From Planctomycetota bacterium (GTDB lineage: Bacteria; Planctomycetota; UBA1135; GCA-002686595), in the NCBI GenBank assembly GCA_029259675.1, contig JAJDES010000258.1, positions 1-15,626 of the forward strand: a DNA stretch of 15,626 bases, read 5' to 3'. A model generated the notes under the pieces. That model did no database searches. It had not been told where the DNA came from and worked only from the letters and a program-made list of their open reading frames with translations. The position numbers and the translations under genes are program-made. Below, piece after piece: positions 1 through 7,286 of the stretch. Numbering within the stretch: position 1 is the first letter of the stretch; every line of letters starts with the position of its first letter.

Positions 1-189
1 CTCCTCGATCAAAAGGGTGTGCCCTACGAGGAAATTGACTTGGGTGCAGACCCAAGTCTGCGAGCGGAGATTCGCGAAAAATACGACTGGCCCACCGTGC
101 CCGTCATTTTGGCCGAAGGCGAGTTGGTTGGCGGGTATACGGAACTCGCCAAACTAGCCCAGTCCAAGGGCCTCGATCATCTCAAGTAG
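1..189 (+). CDS. Glutaredoxin family protein, C-terminal part (5' end outside window)
   Basis: The open frame enters from the left edge and ends at TAG 187-189, giving 62 visible residues. The fragment carries the C-terminal half of a glutaredoxin fold: a strand ending in VPYEEIDLG, the cis-proline motif W-P-T-V-P-V (about residues 30-35 of the fragment), and the GGYTEL turn that contacts the glutathione moiety in the family. The redox CPxC/CPxS motif would lie before the window and cannot be judged. The family catalyses glutathione-dependent thiol-disulfide exchange in the cytoplasm, or handles Fe-S clusters if monothiol. The family call is firm; the subclass is open. Confidence 0.85.
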   Translation, partial: LLDQKGVPYEEIDLGADPSLRAEIREKYDWPTVPVILAEGELVGGYTELAKLAQSKGLDHLK

Positions 190-210
190 CGCGGCAGCAG
201 CCTCCCAAGA

Positions 211-232
211 GCGGAGTCAAACTGCGACTCGC
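211..232 (+). terminator. Possible stem-loop after glutaredoxin gene
   Basis: GAGTC (214-218) pairs with GACTC (226-230) around a 7-base loop. The stem extends by GC/GC if base 213 is bulged. It lies 22 bases after the glutaredoxin stop. There is no T-tract, so termination is only an inference from position. Confidence 0.3.
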
Positions 233-251
233 CATTGAAGTCACGGCTCCC

Positions 252-279
252 GGCGTGATCCGCCGGAGGATCACACGCC
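252..279 (+). promoter_or_regulatory. Hairpin carrying a GGAGGA sequence, directly before the acyltransferase frame
   Basis: GTGATCC (255-261) is a perfect inverted repeat of GGATCAC (268-274) with a 6-base loop. GGCG (252-255) can also pair with CGCC (276-279) over a two-base bulge. GGAGGA (265-270), the best Shine-Dalgarno-like sequence in the window, sits in the loop and right arm, so folding would hide it. The element ends where the conserved acyltransferase N-terminus begins. It could act as a translational control hairpin or as a terminator of the upstream gene. Its function is inferred. Confidence 0.35.
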
Positions 280-315
280 ATCGATATACCTAAGTACATC
301 CCGCGCTTCGACGGA

Positions 316-1380
316 TTGCGAGCCATTGCGGTCTGCTTGGTGATCTTGTTTCACCTGGCGCCGGCGGAATCGGGCGGCGTTCCGCTCCTGTCCTCAGGTT
401 GGGTCGGCGTGGACATGTTCTTTGTCCTATCCGGTTTTTTGATCACGGGCATTTTGCTGGACGGGCGCGGCGAGCCCGGTCAATTGAAGCGGTTTTATGT
501 GCGCCGAGTGCTGCGCATCTTTCCGCTTTACTACGCCACCCTGGCGGTGATGTTCTTCATTGTGCCGCTGTACACCAGCGACCCGCTAGTGATCTATCCG
601 CGCGAGGAACAACCCGCCTACTTCCTATACCTTCAAAACCTTCTCCTGCCACTGATTCAACCGGGCGAGAACGTTTCCGTGTACCTCTCGCACACCTGGT
701 CTTTGGCCATCGAAGAGCAGTTCTACATGCTCTGGCCGATTATGGTTGTGGTGCTTCCGCGACGCGTGCTCGGTGTCTTTTTGGGCGTCTTGATTATCAC
801 CGCGCCACTCAATCGCTATCTGATTCTGGATTCTCAGCCGCGCAATTGGGCCGGCTACTGGCTCGTTTACAGAAACAGCCTGTTGCACATTGACGGATTG
901 GCTGTGGGCAGCGCCCTGGCGCTAATCGTTCGCAGGCGAGACATGTCCGCCCAGCTCCTGGGGCGAATCGGCGCCGTGTTTGCACTCATCGCACTCCCGG
1001 CGGCCTTTTGGGCTTTGCATCAACTTTCTTCCGCGGGCATCCACCACTTTCCATATCAACCTTCGCACCCGATTATGGGCGCGTGGATGTTCAGTGTGCT
1101 GGCAATCGGGTTCGGCGGGGTCCTATTGGCCTGCTTGGGATTGCGCGCTCCCTGGCTCGACCCCCTACTTTGCAATCCTGCGGCCGTTTGGCTGGGCCGC
1201 ATCTCCTATGGGTTGTACGTCTTGCACTTCCCAATCATTCTCGCCCTGCGCGGCACCAAGAGCTTGCCGTTGATTGTTTGTGCCATCCTGGCCGCGGCCT
1301 GTGCCTCATGGTTCCTGCTCGAACGACCCTTCCTCAAGCTGAAAGATCGCCTGGCCTCGTCCAAACAGGCACCGCTTTGA
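316..1380 (+). CDS. Acyltransferase 3 family integral membrane protein (OafA/YrhL-like)
   Basis: Multi-spanning membrane O-acyltransferase of the type that acetylates cell-surface sugars. Counting TTG 316 as residue 1, hallmarks are RAIAV....LFH with the conserved His13, FFVLSGFLIT (35-44), YVRRVLRIFPLYY (61-73), HTWSLAIEEQFY (126-137) and ISYGLYVLHFPI from residue 296. About ten hydrophobic segments fit the family. The frame is open upstream to TGA 256-258, and the bases before 316 encode YIPRFDG, the usual lead-in to the LRAIAV motif. Translation therefore probably starts earlier, but no ATG, GTG or TTG exists there. Candidates are ATC 280 or ATA 286 behind GGAGGA 265-270. I list TTG 316 as the nearest standard start. 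The acceptor is unknown and no glycan genes are adjacent. Confidence 0.92.
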   Translation: MRAIAVCLVILFHLAPAESGGVPLLSSGWVGVDMFFVLSGFLITGILLDGRGEPGQLKRFYVRRVLRIFPLYYATLAVMFFIVPLYTSDPLVIYPREEQPAYFLYLQNLLLPLIQPGENVSVYLSHTWSLAIEEQFYMLWPIMVVVLPRRVLGVFLGVLIITAPLNRYLILDSQPRNWAGYWLVYRNSLLHIDGLAVGSALALIVRRRDMSAQLLGRIGAVFALIALPAAFWALHQLSSAGIHHFPYQPSHPIMGAWMFSVLAIGFGGVLLACLGLRAPWLDPLLCNPAAVWLGRISYGLYVLHFPIILALRGTKSLPLIVCAILAAACASWFLLERPFLKLKDRLASSKQAPL

Positions 1381-1446
1381 CTCATCCTGCGACGGAAACA
1401 AAGCCCTACGCACTCCTGCCCGGAAGCCTCTTCTCAGCTTGACCGA

Positions 1447-1452
1447 TATACT
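1447..1452 (+). promoter_or_regulatory. Candidate -10 hexamer TATACT before the copper monooxygenase gene
   Basis: TATACT lies 38 bases before ATG 1491 and would start transcription near 1459, leaving a leader of about 30 bases. No convincing -35 hexamer lies at 16-18 bases spacing. No Shine-Dalgarno sequence precedes the ATG. The call rests on match to consensus and position only. Confidence 0.3.
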
Positions 1453-1490
1453 TTGACGCTGCGCGCGCCAGCCGCCAAAAGCGACCCCAA

Positions 1491-3287
1491 ATGCATCCCA
1501 GCAGGTTCATTCTTCTATCCATCGCGCTCGTGGCGAGCTTGGCTTGCCGCGAAACGGGGTCACAGGAGCCCGATCTGCCGCACGAGCATGCGAGCGATCC
1601 CTCCGAATCGAGTCGATTGCCCGAGTTGATCGACAACTTCACCCTGCTCGATCACAACGGCAAGGCCTGGGAACTGTATCGCCAAACGCGCTATGAGGCC
1701 GTCGTCCTGATTTCCCATGGGGTCGCCTGCCCCATCCTGCGCTGGAGCTTGCCTACGGTTGAGGAACTGCGCGAGAAGTATGGGCAGCGTGTTCTATTCC
1801 TCTATTACAACGCGAACGACACGCGCGAAGAGCTCGTCGACGAGTGCGCGAAATTTGGAGTCGAGACCCCGGTCTTGCTCGACTCGACGCAGTGGGTAAC
1901 CCATGGCCTGGGCACCCAGCGCACCGCGGAAGCCATGCTGATTGACAGCACGGATTGGAGCGTTCACTACCGCGGTCGCATCGACAACAAGGCGACTTAC
2001 GGCGCGCAACGCGGAGGCGAATCCGTCCCCCACTTGCAAAATGCACTGGACCAATTCCTTGCCGGTCAAGAGATTGAAACTCCGAGCACGCAAGCAGAGG
2101 GCTGCTTGATCTGGCTTGGAGAAGCCGAAGAAAGTCTTGAACGCGACAATACATTTGTCCGCGACGTCGCCCCGATCTTGTTGAAGCGTTGCGTCCCCTG
2201 CCACAGGGACGGAGGCATTGCGCCCTTCGCCATGGACAGCTACCGGCGCGTCCGTCGCTGGAGTCCGATGATTCGCGAAGTCGTGCTCACTCGCCGCATG
2301 CCCCCCTGGCAAGCGGACCCGCACATCGGAGTATTCCGAGACGACAAGAGTTTGGGTGCGGACGAGACCCGCACATTGTTGAGTTGGATCGACGGCGGCA
2401 CTCCCTTGGGTGAGGGCCAAGACCCCCTCGCCGCCCATCAATCCGACCCCACCGATCATTGGATTCTGGGCGAACCCGACATCTTGCTCAAAGCCAACCT
2501 TCAGGAGCTTCCCGCGACGGGCATCATCCCCTATCGCTACGACAAGGCGCAGCTGACCGTAACGGAAGACATTTGGGTTCGGGGCGTGGACCTGCGGCCA
2601 CAAAACAGGCAGGTGCTGCATCACGCTTTGATTCTGATTCGCTACCCCAAGTACTTGCGGCATCTCGAACCCGATTACCTACAGGGAGTCGGCGGCTACT
2701 TTGCGCTTTATACGCCTAATCGCGAGCCGCACTTCTTTCCCGAAGGGACGGGGCGTTGGATTCCCGCCGGCTCCAAAATCATCTTTCAATTTCACTACAC
2801 ATCCACGGGCAAGCCCGAAACCGATCAACCGACGCTGGCCCTTTACCTGCACGAAGAAGTTCCGGCGATTGAATACAAAGCCGGTTCAGCAATTCGTTGG
2901 GATATTCAAATTCCGGCCGGCGCCGAAAACCACACCATTGTGGCGGAGACGAGATTCCCAAAGCGCACGGCCCTAGTGGACATGACGCCGCATATGCACT
3001 ATCGGGGAAAGTCCTTCGACTACGTCGCGCACTATCCCGACGGCAGCACGGAAACACTGCTTTCCGTCCCGAATTACGACTTCAATTGGCAAAACGCGTA
3101 CGTCTTCGCGGAGCCCAAGATCCTACCGAAGGGTACGCGCGTCGTTTGTACAGCCGTCTTCGACAACTCGATTCACAATCCATTCAACCCCGACCCGACA
3201 GAACTTGTACGGTGGGGCCCCAACAGTGATGAAGAGATGATGATCGGCTACATGAACTACTACGAACTTCCTGAACAAGGGCAGTAG
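1491..3287 (+). CDS. Redoxin / cytochrome c / copper type II ascorbate-dependent monooxygenase lipoprotein
   Basis: A 598-residue exported protein with three domains. The signal peptide (1-18) ends in SLAC with Cys19, an acceptable though imperfect lipobox. Residues about 45-190 are a redoxin (AhpC/TSA-like) domain whose only cysteine is Cys80 in ACPIL, so it is a one-cysteine form. Residues about 222-300 hold a haem c motif C234-V-P-C-H238 and the MPPW motif (270-273) typical of this cytochrome group. Residues about 310-595 match the PHM/DBM-type copper monooxygenase. CuA ligands fit H377, H378 and H435 (FHY). CuB ligands fit H501 and H503 (PHMH) and M583 (EEMM). Such proteins are predicted to oxidise a substrate outside the cytoplasm, with electrons delivered through the haem. 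The substrate is unknown. The gene stands alone between gaps of 110 and 170 bases. Confidence 0.93.
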   Translation: MHPSRFILLSIALVASLACRETGSQEPDLPHEHASDPSESSRLPELIDNFTLLDHNGKAWELYRQTRYEAVVLISHGVACPILRWSLPTVEELREKYGQRVLFLYYNANDTREELVDECAKFGVETPVLLDSTQWVTHGLGTQRTAEAMLIDSTDWSVHYRGRIDNKATYGAQRGGESVPHLQNALDQFLAGQEIETPSTQAEGCLIWLGEAEESLERDNTFVRDVAPILLKRCVPCHRDGGIAPFAMDSYRRVRRWSPMIREVVLTRRMPPWQADPHIGVFRDDKSLGADETRTLLSWIDGGTPLGEGQDPLAAHQSDPTDHWILGEPDILLKANLQELPATGIIPYRYDKAQLTVTEDIWVRGVDLRPQNRQVLHHALILIRYPKYLRHLEPDYLQGVGGYFALYTPNREPHFFPEGTGRWIPAGSKIIFQFHYTSTGKPETDQPTLALYLHEEVPAIEYKAGSAIRWDIQIPAGAENHTIVAETRFPKRTALVDMTPHMHYRGKSFDYVAHYPDGSTETLLSVPNYDFNWQNAYVFAEPKILPKGTRVVCTAVFDNSIHNPFNPDPTELVRWGPNSDEEMMIGYMNYYELPEQGQ

Positions 3288-3457
3288 CCTCATTGGTTGG
3301 CGCGTAGAACCCAATCGTCCGGCGACGGATTTTCGCCAAGCTGATTTGCCCAACGGAAAGAGCGCTGGGCGCTTCGATTGAATGCTGCGCGCGGCCGAGC
3401 CGAACGCAAGCGTCAACTTGGACCGCGCGGGTCAACACGGCTTCGGTTCCATTGGCC

Positions 3458-3736
3458 TCAGAGCGTCACGTTGCAGGTCAGCACGTGCTCGAAATTGATC
3501 CAGGACGTGTCACCTTTATTTTGCACGAGAACCCAGGGGTGAGCGACTTCCAGGACGATCCATTGGCCGTCGGCATACGTGCCCATTTCGCCGATCAGGA
3601 ACACGAAGTCGGACACGCGATTGCCCTTTTCCAGGGGCGGCGCAATGGCGCGCGGGATATCAGCGCTAGGTCGGAAGGATGCTGCGCTGAGAGCCAAAAT
3701 TGCGGCTATTCCGACAAAACTAGTTTTGCTGATCAT
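3458..3736 (-). CDS. Small predicted secreted protein, function unknown
   Basis: A 92-residue product from ATG 3736-3734, ending at 3458. The N-terminus, MISKTSF followed by a hydrophobic run GIAAILALSAAS, is a clear Sec signal peptide (about 1-22). The mature part is about 70 residues, with three tryptophans (including QWIVLEV, HPWVLV and SWINF), one cysteine near the C-terminus and beta-rich composition. No family is recognised. I prefer it to the overlapping plus-strand frame 3452-3769 because only this strand gives a coherent signal peptide and hydrophobic pattern. It is transcribed away from the TPR-CRTAC1 operon across a 180-base gap. A GAGGT sequence lies about 13 bases before the start, too far for a good ribosome site. 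Confidence 0.6.
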   Translation of the reverse strand: MISKTSFVGIAAILALSAASFRPSADIPRAIAPPLEKGNRVSDFVFLIGEMGTYADGQWIVLEVAHPWVLVQNKGDTSWINFEHVLTCNVTL

Positions 3737-3800
3737 GGTTCTGAATTTGACCTCTGGCTGGTTTGCTGACGCGTTGAAACAGCGCGCTTTCCGGGAACGA

Positions 3801-3818
3801 TTCCTACCCGGGAGGGAA
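3801..3818. promoter_or_regulatory. Imperfect inverted repeat in the divergent intergenic region
   Basis: TTCC-TA-CCCGGG-AG-GGAA is symmetric at seven of nine paired positions. It lies between the divergent starts at 3736 (minus) and 3917 (plus). An overlapping dyad, CCGGG 3791-3795 with CCCGG 3807-3811, and a small hairpin GGCGA/TCGCC (3830-3843) are close by. It could be an operator for either gene or a terminator-like fold. No cognate regulator is visible. Confidence 0.25.
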
Positions 3819-3904
3819 TTTAGGCAAGGGGCGACAACTCGCCGAATTTGTGGACCGCTCCATCCTCACCTGTGAACGCGGCTCGTGGCAAGCAGCGCCC
3901 CGCG

Positions 3905-3910
3905 TATACT
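3905..3910 (+). promoter_or_regulatory. -10 hexamer TATACT six bases before ATG 3917
   Basis: TATACT is followed by six bases and then ATG 3917. A start site six or seven bases after the hexamer would fall on the ATG itself, giving a leaderless mRNA for the TPR-CRTAC1 operon. No Shine-Dalgarno sequence is present. The -35 region is poor. Confidence 0.45.
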
Positions 3911-3916
3911 GCAAGC

Positions 3917-4978
3917 ATGTGGTTGCGAGCACTCGCCGTTGGCCTAACTTTGGGGTCCCTCTCCTGCTCCTGCGGGAATGCTGCGGACCCCACGACGCCC
4001 AATTTGACCGAAGATGATTCCGATCGAAGCGCCGCGGAACTGGAGCTCGACGCGGACACCATGCGGCTGAATTTATGCGCCACAGCGCCTCCGCTAGACC
4101 CGCAATGGCAGGGCATCGGGCATTGGACTCCCGCGCGCGCCAAGTCACAGGACAAGGAGGCCAACCTATTGGCCGTACTCGCGGCCGGCAAGTCGCCCGC
4201 GGCAGCGAGTGCACTGGGCAAGCTCTACGCGGAGCTCGGCAATTTCGATCGCGGTCTGCACTTCCTCTGTCAGGCGCTCGAAACCGATGCTTCGGATCCT
4301 GGTTCCTGGGCGTGGCTGGCTCTGCACCAGTTGCGCACCGATCACCCGCGCGCGGCATTGACCTTTTCGGGCCGAGCGCTCGAACTCAATTCCGACTTCA
4401 CGGCAGCCCACGAGTTGCGCGCCGAAGCTTTTGGAGTTTTGAATCTCCGGGAAGAAGCCGAAGCCGCCTGGCGCTCGGCCCTGGACTGCAATCCGCGCAG
4501 CTTTGAGGCCAATCTCGGGCTGGCCGAGTTGCTCGAAGACCAGGGTGATTTCGAAGCGGCACTCGCATGCTTGGAACGCGCGCGGATTGAGGATCCCGAT
4601 CACCCGACGCCATTGTTCGGCCTGGCCCGGCTATTGCGAAATTTGGGCCGCGGCGACGAAGCTGCCCAAATGGACCAATTGCACGAGCGCGCGATCATCC
4701 TCGATGACTTGCGCATGCGGGAGAATGGGAGCTCCCAGCTCGAGCAGCAATTGGCTCTGGGCATGCACTTCCTTGCCGATCAACGCTTCGAGGCGGCCAA
4801 GCGCGAGTTCACAAGCGCACTCCACAATGCAAACCATGGCCCCGCGCGGGTACAGGCCCTGGCCGGACTAGTCTTGATTGCGCGCAGCCAAGGCAACTCG
4901 GAAGAGGTCAGCGCACGACTAGGAGACTTAGAAAAAGTCGACCCCGATCACGCCTTATTGCGCGGTGATTCCGAATGA
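3917..4978 (+). CDS. TPR-repeat lipoprotein, partner of the CRTAC1-like protein
   Basis: A 353-residue protein from ATG 3917. The frame is open further upstream to 3848, but only the 3917 start puts the hydrophobic signal MWLRALAVGLTLGSLSCSC at the N-terminus and follows a TATACT box. Cys17 or Cys19 could be lipidated, though the lipobox is weak. From about residue 96 to the end there are repeated tetratricopeptide helices (for example ALGKLYAELGNFDRGLHF, ALDCNPRSFEANLGLAELL and LEDQGDFEAALACLERA), roughly six or seven repeats. TPR domains are protein-binding scaffolds. The stop codon overlaps the next start as ATGA (4975-4978), so the two proteins are translationally coupled and probably act together on the periplasmic side of a membrane. 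No enzyme domain is seen. Confidence 0.9.
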   Translation: MWLRALAVGLTLGSLSCSCGNAADPTTPNLTEDDSDRSAAELELDADTMRLNLCATAPPLDPQWQGIGHWTPARAKSQDKEANLLAVLAAGKSPAAASALGKLYAELGNFDRGLHFLCQALETDASDPGSWAWLALHQLRTDHPRAALTFSGRALELNSDFTAAHELRAEAFGVLNLREEAEAAWRSALDCNPRSFEANLGLAELLEDQGDFEAALACLERARIEDPDHPTPLFGLARLLRNLGRGDEAAQMDQLHERAIILDDLRMRENGSSQLEQQLALGMHFLADQRFEAAKREFTSALHNANHGPARVQALAGLVLIARSQGNSEEVSARLGDLEKVDPDHALLRGDSE

Positions 4979-6792
4979 GTCGCGAGGTGAGAACTGGAAT
5001 CTTGAACGCCCCTTCCGATTTCAATCCAGCGAGTGCGACTCGCGCCAAGCCTTCGCAACCGGAGCAACGAACCCGCCGCAACTTGCTTGCCCTGGTGTGT
5101 TGTACCGGTCTAACGCTAGCTTGCGCACATAAGGATTCGGATCAGGCACGGCCTCTCTTGGTCGAACACACGCAAGCCTCCGGCCTCAACTTTGTTCACG
5201 TGCACGGCGGAATCGGCAAGCGCGAACTGCCCGAGACCATGGGTGGCGGCGTGGCGGTTCTGGACTACGATCGCGACGGCGATTTGGACTTGGCCTTCTC
5301 GCAATCGGGCAATGTCCGTTTGCCGGGCGAAAAACAATCCCGCAAGGGCTCGCGCAATTCACTCTGGGCGGGAGACGGCCGCGGCAATTTCAAACGCGTG
5401 CAGGCGGCGGCCGGCAGCGGAGACCCCGGCTATGGACAAGGTATTGCTGCGGGTGATGTAAACGGCGACGCTTACGATGACCTTTACTCGCTCAATTGGG
5501 GTCCCAACACGCTCTATGTCAATCGCGGCGGCCGCTTTGAAGCCGATCGCGGTGCGGGCCTCGTGCCCATTGACGAATGGAGCATTGTTGCGGCCTTTTT
5601 CGATTCCGAAGGAGACGGCGATCTCGACATTTACTTGGTGAATTACGTAGTTTCGCCCCCCTCGAGCTACATCGAGAAAGGAGCACCAGACGGCTACGTC
5701 GGCTATCCCCACCCCGATCAATTCGAAGGCCAAGCGGACCGCTTTTATGTCAACAACGGCCGTGGACACTTTGAGGAACAAACGCCGGAAGCCGGGCTTT
5801 ACCGTCCATCTGGAAAGGGCTTGGGCGTCGCGCCGACGGACATTGATCTGGACGGACTCGTCGACCTCTATGTCTCCAACGACTCCACGCCCAACTTCCT
5901 TTTTCACAATTTGGGTGCGAACCAATTCGAAGAAGTCGGCAGCGGCAGCGGAACGGCATTCAATCGGGACGGCCGCACCGAAGCGGGCATGGGCGTCGAT
6001 AGCGGCGATTTCGACAACGACGAAGATTTCGACATCTTTGTCACCAACCTTTCGGGCGAGACAAACAGCCTCTACCTCAACAACTCCAACATTCGGCAGG
6101 CTAGCGGCGAGCTGCGCAGGGGCCCGGCGACCTTTCGGGATGCGACGACTCGCTCCGGATTGTCCGAGGCCAGCTTCTCTTGGGTCGGATTCGGAACACT
6201 ATTCAATGACCTGGATGGCGACGGGGACTTGGATCTCTTGGTTGCCAACGGTCACGTTCTCGACAATGCGGGGCTGACGAGCGATCACCACACCTACGCC
6301 CAACCCAATCAACTTTTTCTCTTCGACGGGCGCGGGCGCTGGGAACTGCAACTTGCAGAGCAGCTTGCTCCGGGCTTGGAACGCCCAACCGTTTCACGCG
6401 GATTGGCTTGCGGGGACTTTGATTCGGACGGGGATCTCGACTACGTCTTTGTCGGCAACAACTCCCCGGCCCAACTATTCTTGGGCAACATAGAGTCAAA
6501 GAAACTTTTAAGCCTTAGCCTGCAGGGTCCGCCCGGCAATCCCCACGGCTTGGGCGCGGCGGTTTGGCTCCTCCTCGAAGATGGCAACCGCAGCCTATTT
6601 CGAATCGAATCCGCGCGTTCCTACGCGAGTTCTTGTTCGCCGGTGGTGACCGTCGGTGTGCCGCAGCCCGTGCGGGGAATAGAAGTGTTGTGGCCCGGCG
6701 GCTCGCGCGAGCGATGGGACAACCTTAAGGGTTTCGAAGGTATCCAAAGCCTTAGCAAGGGCTCCGGGCAAGCGCTTGATTCCGGCCGCTAG
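4975..6792 (+). CDS. CRTAC1-like FG-GAP/VCBS + ASPIC/UnbV lipoprotein (paralogue 1)
   Basis: A 605-residue exported protein. The long N-region contains T33-R-R-N-L-L38, a twin-arginine-like motif, before a hydrophobic stretch ending LTLAC (Cys50). Tat export and lipidation are both plausible. Exactly seven FG-GAP/VCBS calcium-loop segments follow, from DYDRDGDLDL at residue 97 to DFDSDGDLDY at residue 481, consistent with a seven-bladed propeller. Residues about 510-590 form the ASPIC/UnbV domain, including NPHGLGAAVWL and WPGG (573-576). The family resembles animal CRTAC1. In bacteria such proteins are extracellular or periplasmic and their biochemical role is not established. The start overlaps the TPR gene stop, which fixes ATG 4975. 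A close paralogue follows at 7287. Confidence 0.94.
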   Translation: MSREVRTGILNAPSDFNPASATRAKPSQPEQRTRRNLLALVCCTGLTLACAHKDSDQARPLLVEHTQASGLNFVHVHGGIGKRELPETMGGGVAVLDYDRDGDLDLAFSQSGNVRLPGEKQSRKGSRNSLWAGDGRGNFKRVQAAAGSGDPGYGQGIAAGDVNGDAYDDLYSLNWGPNTLYVNRGGRFEADRGAGLVPIDEWSIVAAFFDSEGDGDLDIYLVNYVVSPPSSYIEKGAPDGYVGYPHPDQFEGQADRFYVNNGRGHFEEQTPEAGLYRPSGKGLGVAPTDIDLDGLVDLYVSNDSTPNFLFHNLGANQFEEVGSGSGTAFNRDGRTEAGMGVDSGDFDNDEDFDIFVTNLSGETNSLYLNNSNIRQASGELRRGPATFRDATTRSGLSEASFSWVGFGTLFNDLDGDGDLDLLVANGHVLDNAGLTSDHHTYAQPNQLFLFDGRGRWELQLAEQLAPGLERPTVSRGLACGDFDSDGDLDYVFVGNNSPAQLFLGNIESKKLLSLSLQGPPGNPHGLGAAVWLLLEDGNRSLFRIESARSYASSCSPVVTVGVPQPVRGIEVLWPGGSRERWDNLKGFEGIQSLSKGSGQALDSGR

Positions 6793-6896
6793 CCCGCGCA
6801 TAGGGTCCGTTTCAAAATCGAAGCGCCCGCCCCCCCGGGGCCATTCCAGCGCAGTAAGCGGACTAGTTTGCCCGGTGAACTTGATGTGACGTTGGC

Positions 6897-6944
6897 GCTC
6901 AACCGCCGGCGTGCGAGCGAGTTGCAGCTACTACCCGGTTGAGC
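6897..6944 (+). repeat. 9-bp inverted repeat, 30-base spacer
   Basis: GCTCAACCG (6897-6905) is the exact reverse complement of CGGTTGAGC (6936-6944). It lies about 105 bases after the paralogue 1 stop. There is no T-tract behind it, so a simple terminator is not evident. Confidence 0.5.
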
Positions 6945-6972
6945 AGGTCCTTTGCTTTTGCCGGGGTCGCAC

Positions 6973-7021
6973 GGGCCGAAGGGAATCGTCTCGCTTGATC
7001 TTTCAAGTCAGCCTTCGGCCC
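6973..7021 (+). repeat. 10-bp inverted repeat with nested hairpin
   Basis: GGGCCGAAGG (6973-6982) pairs perfectly with CCTTCGGCCC (7012-7021). Inside, CTTGA (6994-6998) pairs with TCAAG (7003-7007) around a four-base loop. The pattern suits a folded RNA with an internal loop. No T-tract follows. Confidence 0.5.
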
Positions 7022-7246
7022 CAGTCCCCACGGGTTGGATCGCGGCCCCCCCCACGCAAGCCAGGCAGTTCGTGACTGCAGGCAGGCAGCTCACACCCAT
7101 TCCGGTCGATCCGCATGCGCAGCCGGTGGGGGCTCAGTCGGGCAGCAACGGGCCAGGAGCTCGCCCACCGCAGCAGCGTCCATCGGCCCCAGAACGATAT
7201 CGGGAGCCTACTCGGGAGTCCTCAGCCCACAACTGTAAGGCGTCTG

Positions 7247-7252
7247 TATAGT
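7247..7252 (+). promoter_or_regulatory. Candidate -10 hexamer TATAGT before CRTAC1 paralogue 2
   Basis: TATAGT would start transcription near 7259, about 28 bases before ATG 7287. A weaker alternative, AATCTT at 7275-7280, sits six bases before the ATG in the spacing seen at other genes here. No good -35 hexamer or Shine-Dalgarno sequence is visible. Confidence 0.35.
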
Positions 7253-7286
7253 AAAGAGCCCATCCGCAGGCCCCAATCTTTCGCCA

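Larger units (their letters stand above)
6793..7286 (+). other. 494-base intergenic region with inverted repeats, no gene seen
   Basis: It separates the two CRTAC1 paralogues. Short open frames here (for example from 6952) have no signal peptide, domain or sensible composition and are rejected. What stands out is structure: a 9-bp inverted repeat at 6897-6944, a 10-bp one at 6973-7021 with an inner hairpin, a 5-bp hairpin at 7065-7079, and cytosine runs near 6831-6836 and 7046-7053. A TATAGT box is at 7247-7252. It may hold a structured leader or an uncharacterised RNA. Confidence 0.5.

Noticed and set aside
1794..2663. 289-residue minus-strand open frame inside the copper monooxygenase gene
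   Set aside because: The plus strand carries the haem and copper motifs. The minus frame has no motifs and is a codon-bias shadow.
3452..3769. 105-residue plus-strand open frame over the small secreted protein
   Set aside because: It lacks hydrophobic or domain pattern, while the minus strand gives a clean signal peptide and mature domain.
3848..3916. Upstream start for the TPR protein
   Set aside because: It would bury the signal peptide 23 residues in. ATG 3917 gives a normal exported N-terminus and follows TATACT.
6952..7251. Possible small gene in the gap between the CRTAC1 paralogues
   Set aside because: The translation is Pro/Ser/Arg-rich without signal or domain, and runs through inverted repeats.
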